This document shows, piece after piece, positions 7,101 to 9,395 of a stretch of 9,395 bases of DNA; the stretch's first letter is position 1, and every line of letters begins with the position of its first letter. This DNA comes from an uncultured Lentisphaeria bacterium (GTDB lineage: Bacteria > Verrucomicrobiota > Lentisphaeria > Victivallales > Victivallaceae). Location of the stretch: the NCBI GenBank assembly GCA_903821255.1, contig CAIJKT010000023.1, positions 1-9,395 on the forward strand, written 5' to 3'. Both the position numbers and the translations under genes were made by a program. The notes below the pieces were generated by a model, which worked only from the letters and a program-made list of their open reading frames with translations, did not search any database and was not told the origin of the DNA.

Positions 7101-7750
7101 TTGAATTCTCCGGTACGGCAACCAGGGCGAATAATGGAGTAAACATTGACGGAAACATCGATGAATTCATTTCATCCTGTCAGCCTCTGTTATTCAAGCC
7201 TGTATTCAAAGGCAATGGCTGGCAGGGCAAAGATGATCTGAGCGGAAGATTTTTCTTAAAATGGGACGAGCAGAATCTTTATCTCGCTGCGGAAATCACT
7301 GATGACGCCCATACCGTCAATGACTTGTCCGCTTCAGAACGTTCACGCCGCGGATTTATGTTTGACAGTCTCCAGTTTGCAATCGCCCCTGATAACTCTG
7401 ATGATCCCAACAATTATATAGAATTCACGCTCTGTCAAACTCCGGATGGTCCGCAACTCTATCGCGAACATGTTATCATAACGCCGGAAATGCCGGTGGG
7501 AGCGTCAGATATTGGAGTCGTAAAAAACGCCAGGTCTGTTATCAGCCGTAAAGGGAATAAAACTTATTACGAATTGTCCATTCCGGTATTTCAATTGTAT
7601 CCGCTGTCGCTGAAAGCTGATAAAATAATTGGATTTTCCATATTGGTCAATGACAATGATGGAAAAGGACGGAAAGGATATCTGGAATGGTCATCAGGCA
7701 TCGGAGCAGGTAAAAATCCGGCACAGTATGGTCAAATAAATCTTAAATAA
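4196..7750 (+). CDS. Secreted multidomain glycoside hydrolase (clan GH-A type barrel) with C-terminal CBM-like modules
   Basis: This 1184-residue exported protein has a signal peptide at 1-22 (hydrophobic VSVIFISLMIW, cleavage after QLSA). Beta-sandwich regions occupy about 23-195 and 205-300. A (beta/alpha)8 barrel spans about 311-610, starting FGAHAPRYMG and including WNRIFISWYGIESERGQYNW. The probable acid/base is Glu442 in WEVCNEP, and the probable nucleophile is Glu538 in IIDSENAAL, 96 residues later; this resembles GH39/GH5-like enzymes, but I cannot name the family. After it come a beta domain (about 615-695), a NEW3-like Ig domain (about 705-805), a CBM4/9-type jelly roll (about 811-955) and a CBM9-like module (about 983-1184) with FLKWDEQNLYLAAEITDD. 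It should act outside the cytoplasm on a complex glycan; substrate unknown. The start has GGAAAGAG upstream. No anchoring motif was seen at the C-terminus. The pseudopilin follows after 10 bases, so the two are likely co-transcribed. Confidence 0.88.
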   Translation: MKSSVSVIFISLMIWMPYQLSAETLWQLGQKDNSANEFIEYKPREFGFNQYLTKNKNFDKSSRIFCYNLGDDKIIPRPQLPAGISSQSCNIFSPTLVNSLSLEWISDISASALLKITFSDFPVALNQGAIFFRTELPDGNIAYKEIVKTGMAIPLTVHQGTNRITFSLLPSIGLNYVFFDNICLEKVTSGIPSLPPVIESDSKVFANCFSAAEKRNMGISIYNLQNRKNILLEWRILDFNGKATKAGKEALDSSHREFTFDDLPSGYYELKLKLIDGNNQPLVLATGKDSHCVSFCIIDEAPVTRSVSSPFGAHAPRYMGYQAIAYDENTDLQFVRLARKAGVKWNRIFISWYGIESERGQYNWEYYDTIIDESAKQGICTLGVIFPLIPDWASTSQEERKGWYGMPLKRWARPDLKDYAEYVRTLVSRYKGKVQYWEVCNEPAAWPMSCYFYGTADDYAAILKTAWEAAKSADPECLILPGGMALGQVQQFFPDILKKGAAEHFDMLSVHYSSPSDIRIYRAIMQNSGVSKNIIDSENAALACQQNWTVETKDRKPGMEQQAATDLVKLYVQLLGEDVRKIFQFTFRNFLNPDNSVSPSIITYRVMTQMLEGKQFKSRKIMDSCELYFFNNAQSGDAVMVLWSTGADAKKISLPVGQASQVRLTEACGISHELNAANEVVCFSASSAPVYITGIPAETADFIIAEGITPETLLATPENQQLNLTLKIKNTFNKPLIGNLRIIGPVNWQIDLPEQAINLKPQDTLQKTIAVKMPVNVVPGVYVITADFTMERIKFSEKATVYVSSVIPGKNMLDNPGSKESDKNNKPAQWSYGMLSQSAADGKYSLQFENIPDKKWQWSIYQTPISVLTGGRYVFKAKAQGRHASLNIRMIECDGNGKKLSEQNLLRTPLTDQWEEYSGIYVAPEKVVTVKPMLVYAPTDGDALSAASINNVSFILAGLPGQQVNLAKLEFSGTATRANNGVNIDGNIDEFISSCQPLLFKPVFKGNGWQGKDDLSGRFFLKWDEQNLYLAAEITDDAHTVNDLSASERSRRGFMFDSLQFAIAPDNSDDPNNYIEFTLCQTPDGPQLYREHVIITPEMPVGASDIGVVKNARSVISRKGNKTYYELSIPVFQLYPLSLKADKIIGFSILVNDNDGKGRKGYLEWSSGIGAGKNPAQYGQINLK

Positions 7751-7754
7751 GGAG
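7749..7754 (+). promoter_or_regulatory. Strong ribosome binding site for the pseudopilin, overlapping the hydrolase stop
   Basis: AAGGAG lies 6 bases before the ATG at 7761 and shares its first two A residues with the TAA stop of the hydrolase (7748-7750). This is the best Shine-Dalgarno match in the window and suggests translational coupling. Confidence 0.6.
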
Positions 7755-7760
7755 TAGTGT

Positions 7761-8516
7761 ATGAATTTAAAATCAGATTGCCGCAGTTCCATTATTATTG
7801 AATTAAAACAGAAAGGTATTATTATGGACGCTAAATTAAACCGGCGGAATTTCACACTTATCGAACTCCTCGTGGTGATCGCGATCATCGCGATTTTGGC
7901 CTCAATGCTGCTGCCGGCATTGAACAAGGCGCGAGTTACAGCGCGTCGGATATCATGCACTAACAACCTGAAACAACTTGGTTTAAGTGCCCTGGCCTAC
8001 AGTGATGACCAGAAGGGATACATGTTGCCGGTTTTTAACTGTCCGGCGCTGACACTTTATTGGAACGAAATACTTTATAATAACAAATATGTTACTCTCA
8101 AGCAATTCAAATGTCCGGAACAGGCGCAGGGCTGGGCATGGAGAACCACCATAGATTATGGCATTAACAATGACTTATATACGGCAGTTGGCGGAGAAAC
8201 CGGTTCTCCGCGGTTGACATCGCAAAAACGGCCTTCCTCCAAAGTGTTCTTTGTCGATTCCTATGCCTCGCTGGCGACTGGCGGAACTAACTTTGACAAA
8301 GGATTCTGGCGAGTCAGGTTCAGCGGGACGACGAATAATGTAAACTATGGCAGACCGGCCGAGCGGCACGGACTGCAGTGCAATATCGTATGGGTGGACG
8401 GGCATTGTTCCCAAATGACCGGGAAAACGCCTAATTTCCCATATTCCGATTCTCCGTTTACATATAGTTATTCTGCCGTTGTCATAGGTAACAATGATAA
8501 TCCATTGCGCTGGTAG
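7761..8516 (+). CDS. Type II/IV pseudopilin-like protein with H-X9-DG motif (Lentisphaerota type)
   Basis: This 251-residue protein has a type III prepilin signal: the basic NRRN is followed by [20 protein letters not shown] with Glu35 at +5 of the mature protein, then [25 protein letters not shown], an N-terminal helix typical of PulG/DUF1559-like pseudopilins. The C-terminal half is a globular beta-rich head. It ends in the H-X9-DG motif: His203, nine residues, Asp213-Gly214 ([14 protein letters not shown]). Cysteines at 66, 94, 118, 207 and 216 could form disulfides outside the membrane. The residue before the cleavage site is Asn30, not the usual Gly. A second in-frame ATG at 7824 (AAAGG 7 bases upstream) would give a 230-residue precursor with a 9-residue leader, more usual for the family; 7761 is kept because of its stronger ribosome binding site. 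Position right after the hydrolase suggests a shared operon; a role in secretion, display or substrate capture is inference. Confidence 0.92.
   Translation: MNLKSDCRSSIIIELKQKGIIMDAKLNRRNFTLIELLVVIAIIAILASMLLPALNKARVTARRISCTNNLKQLGLSALAYSDDQKGYMLPVFNCPALTLYWNEILYNNKYVTLKQFKCPEQAQGWAWRTTIDYGINNDLYTAVGGETGSPRLTSQKRPSSKVFFVDSYASLATGGTNFDKGFWRVRFSGTTNNVNYGRPAERHGLQCNIVWVDGHCSQMTGKTPNFPYSDSPFTYSYSAVVIGNNDNPLRW
7812..7816 (+). promoter_or_regulatory. Second ribosome binding site, for an internal pseudopilin start
   Basis: AAAGG lies 7 bases before the in-frame ATG at 7824. Starting there would give MDAKLNRRN as leader. Its presence makes 7824 a real alternative start for the pilin-like protein. 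Confidence 0.45.
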
Positions 8517-8563
8517 TAAAGCAATTTAAATTCCCGGCAACCGGTAAAAGCGAAGTACAGAAA

Positions 8564-8583
8564 TTTGCTGTATAATCAGCAAA
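8564..8583. repeat. Inverted repeat TTTGCTG-TATAAT-CAGCAAA
   Basis: TTTGCTG (8564-8570) and CAGCAAA (8577-8583) form a perfect 7-bp inverted repeat around a TATAAT-sequence spacer. It lies between the pseudopilin stop and the GH130 promoter, about 18 bases upstream of the latter's -10. It may be an operator for GH130 or a weak hairpin at the end of the pilin transcript; no U tract follows. Confidence 0.45.
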
Positions 8584-8600
8584 ATTACTGGATACCTGAA

Positions 8601-8606
8601 TATAAT
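8601..8606 (+). promoter_or_regulatory. Candidate -10 box of the GH130 gene
   Basis: TATAAT sits in CTGAATATAATTTG, similar to CTGATATAATTTAG of the two 61-bp repeats. A start near 8613 would leave a leader of about 24 bases with GGAAG 5 bases before the ATG at 8637. The hexamer expected at -35 (around 8578-8583) is not consensus and falls in the inverted repeat, as if expression were activator-dependent. Prediction by eye. Confidence 0.4.
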
Positions 8607-8636
8607 TTGTAGAACATAATATTGATGGAAGTGAAA

Positions 8637-9395
8637 ATGAAGTTTGATACGTGTCTGCAGCTTAAGAAATCGCGGTGCAATCCATTGATAAAACCGTCAA
8701 TGGCGCCATTTGAATCAACGCTGACTTATAATGCAGGTATTACAAAGTACCAGGGCAAGTACGTCATGCTGTTCCGGAACGATTACGGCTATTCCCGGGA
8801 AGACATGCGCCGCCTGAAACATAAGGTGTTCCCGCAAATCAGGATCAACCTTGGACTGGCGGTAAGTGATGACGGCATTGACTGGCGGATCAAGCCTGAA
8901 CCGGTACTCCCGATTCCATTGACGGAAGAAATATTGCGGGTGTACGATCCCCGGCTTACTGTTGTCGAGGATAGATGCTATCTCTGTTTCGCCGCTGACA
9001 CCCGTCACGGCATTTGCGGGGGGATTGCCGTCACTGACGATCTTGAGAAATTCGAACTGCTGTCGCTGTCGGTGCCGGACAACCGCAATATGGTACTGTT
9101 TCCGGAAAAAATCAACGGTATGTTCGTGCGCCTGGAGCGTCCGTTCCCGATTTACGGACGGGGAGCCCCTGAAGCCTTTGACATCTGGATTTCCGATTCA
9201 CCGGACTGCAAATACTGGGGCAACAGCCGGTTGCTGCTGGGGTCTGAAAAAGTACCGTTCAGCAACTGCAAGATCGGCCCGGCGGCCCCGCCGGTCAAAA
9301 CCCGTGCCGGCTGGCTTACCACATTCCACGCTGTATGGAAGCATACGGACAAGGAACTGCTCAGTTGGCACGGCGGCTGGAACAAGGAATACTTC
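8637..9395 (+). CDS. GH130 family beta-mannoside phosphorylase or hydrolase (3' end outside window)
   Basis: The frame is open from the ATG at 8637 (GGAAG 5 bases upstream) to the right edge, 253 residues; the family usually has 320-390, so about the last quarter is missing. There is no signal peptide, so it is likely cytoplasmic. Five-bladed beta-propeller motifs of GH130 are present in order: YNAGITKYQGKYVMLFRND (31-49), SDDGIDW, VYDPRLT with the candidate catalytic Asp104, NRNMVLFPEKINGMFVRLERP (149-169), FDIWISDSPD (181-190), and KIGPAAPPVKTRAGWLTTFHAVW (212-234). Arg150, Arg168, Lys212 and His231 are candidate phosphate- or sugar-binding residues. Known members cleave beta-mannosides, mostly by phosphorolysis to mannose 1-phosphate, some by hydrolysis; which applies cannot be decided here. 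It follows the pseudopilin by 120 bases with its own candidate promoter. With the secreted hydrolase it points to use of a mannose-containing glycan. Confidence 0.9.
   Translation, partial: MKFDTCLQLKKSRCNPLIKPSMAPFESTLTYNAGITKYQGKYVMLFRNDYGYSREDMRRLKHKVFPQIRINLGLAVSDDGIDWRIKPEPVLPIPLTEEILRVYDPRLTVVEDRCYLCFAADTRHGICGGIAVTDDLEKFELLSLSVPDNRNMVLFPEKINGMFVRLERPFPIYGRGAPEAFDIWISDSPDCKYWGNSRLLLGSEKVPFSNCKIGPAAPPVKTRAGWLTTFHAVWKHTDKELLSWHGGWNKEYF

Overview
The window looks like a carbohydrate-degradation locus from a member of the Lentisphaerota (Victivallis-like), or a close relative in the PVC group. The main clue is a large-precursor pseudopilin (7761-8516) with the N-terminal motif [26 protein letters not shown] and a C-terminal H-X9-DG motif. 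Proteins of this kind are strongly expanded in that group and often sit beside glycoside hydrolases and AraC regulators. The assignment is from pattern recognition only; no marker gene is present.

Layout. On the minus strand are the 5' part of a multi-PAS sensory protein (1073 down to the left edge), an aldo/keto reductase closely resembling E. coli YghZ/Gpr (1368-2375), and an unrecognised four-helix membrane protein (2477-2911). On the plus strand are an AraC-family regulator with a cupin sensor domain (about 3124-4038), a secreted 1184-residue multidomain clan-A-type glycoside hydrolase (4196-7750), the pseudopilin starting 10 bases after it (7761-8516), and the first 253 residues of a GH130 mannoside phosphorylase/hydrolase (8637 to the right edge).

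How the parts may work together (inference). The AraC regulator, with a sugar-sensor-type cupin, sits between two divergent gene sets and could control both. The secreted hydrolase would attack an extracellular glycan, the pseudopilin may take part in surface display, secretion or substrate capture, and the GH130 enzyme, which shows no signal peptide, would process mannose-containing oligosaccharides in the cytoplasm. The aldo/keto reductase would act on a small aldehyde or keto sugar.

The most striking non-coding signal is a 61-bp direct repeat (2413-2473 and 2948-3008, 57/61 identical). Each copy carries a minus-strand extended -10 promoter (TGATATAAT), one upstream of the aldo/keto reductase and one upstream of the membrane protein. 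The two genes therefore have duplicated, presumably co-regulated promoters with a poor -35, as expected for activator-dependent transcription. A weaker match to part of the element precedes the hydrolase gene. No tRNA, rRNA, CRISPR array, insertion sequence or convincing intrinsic terminator was seen.
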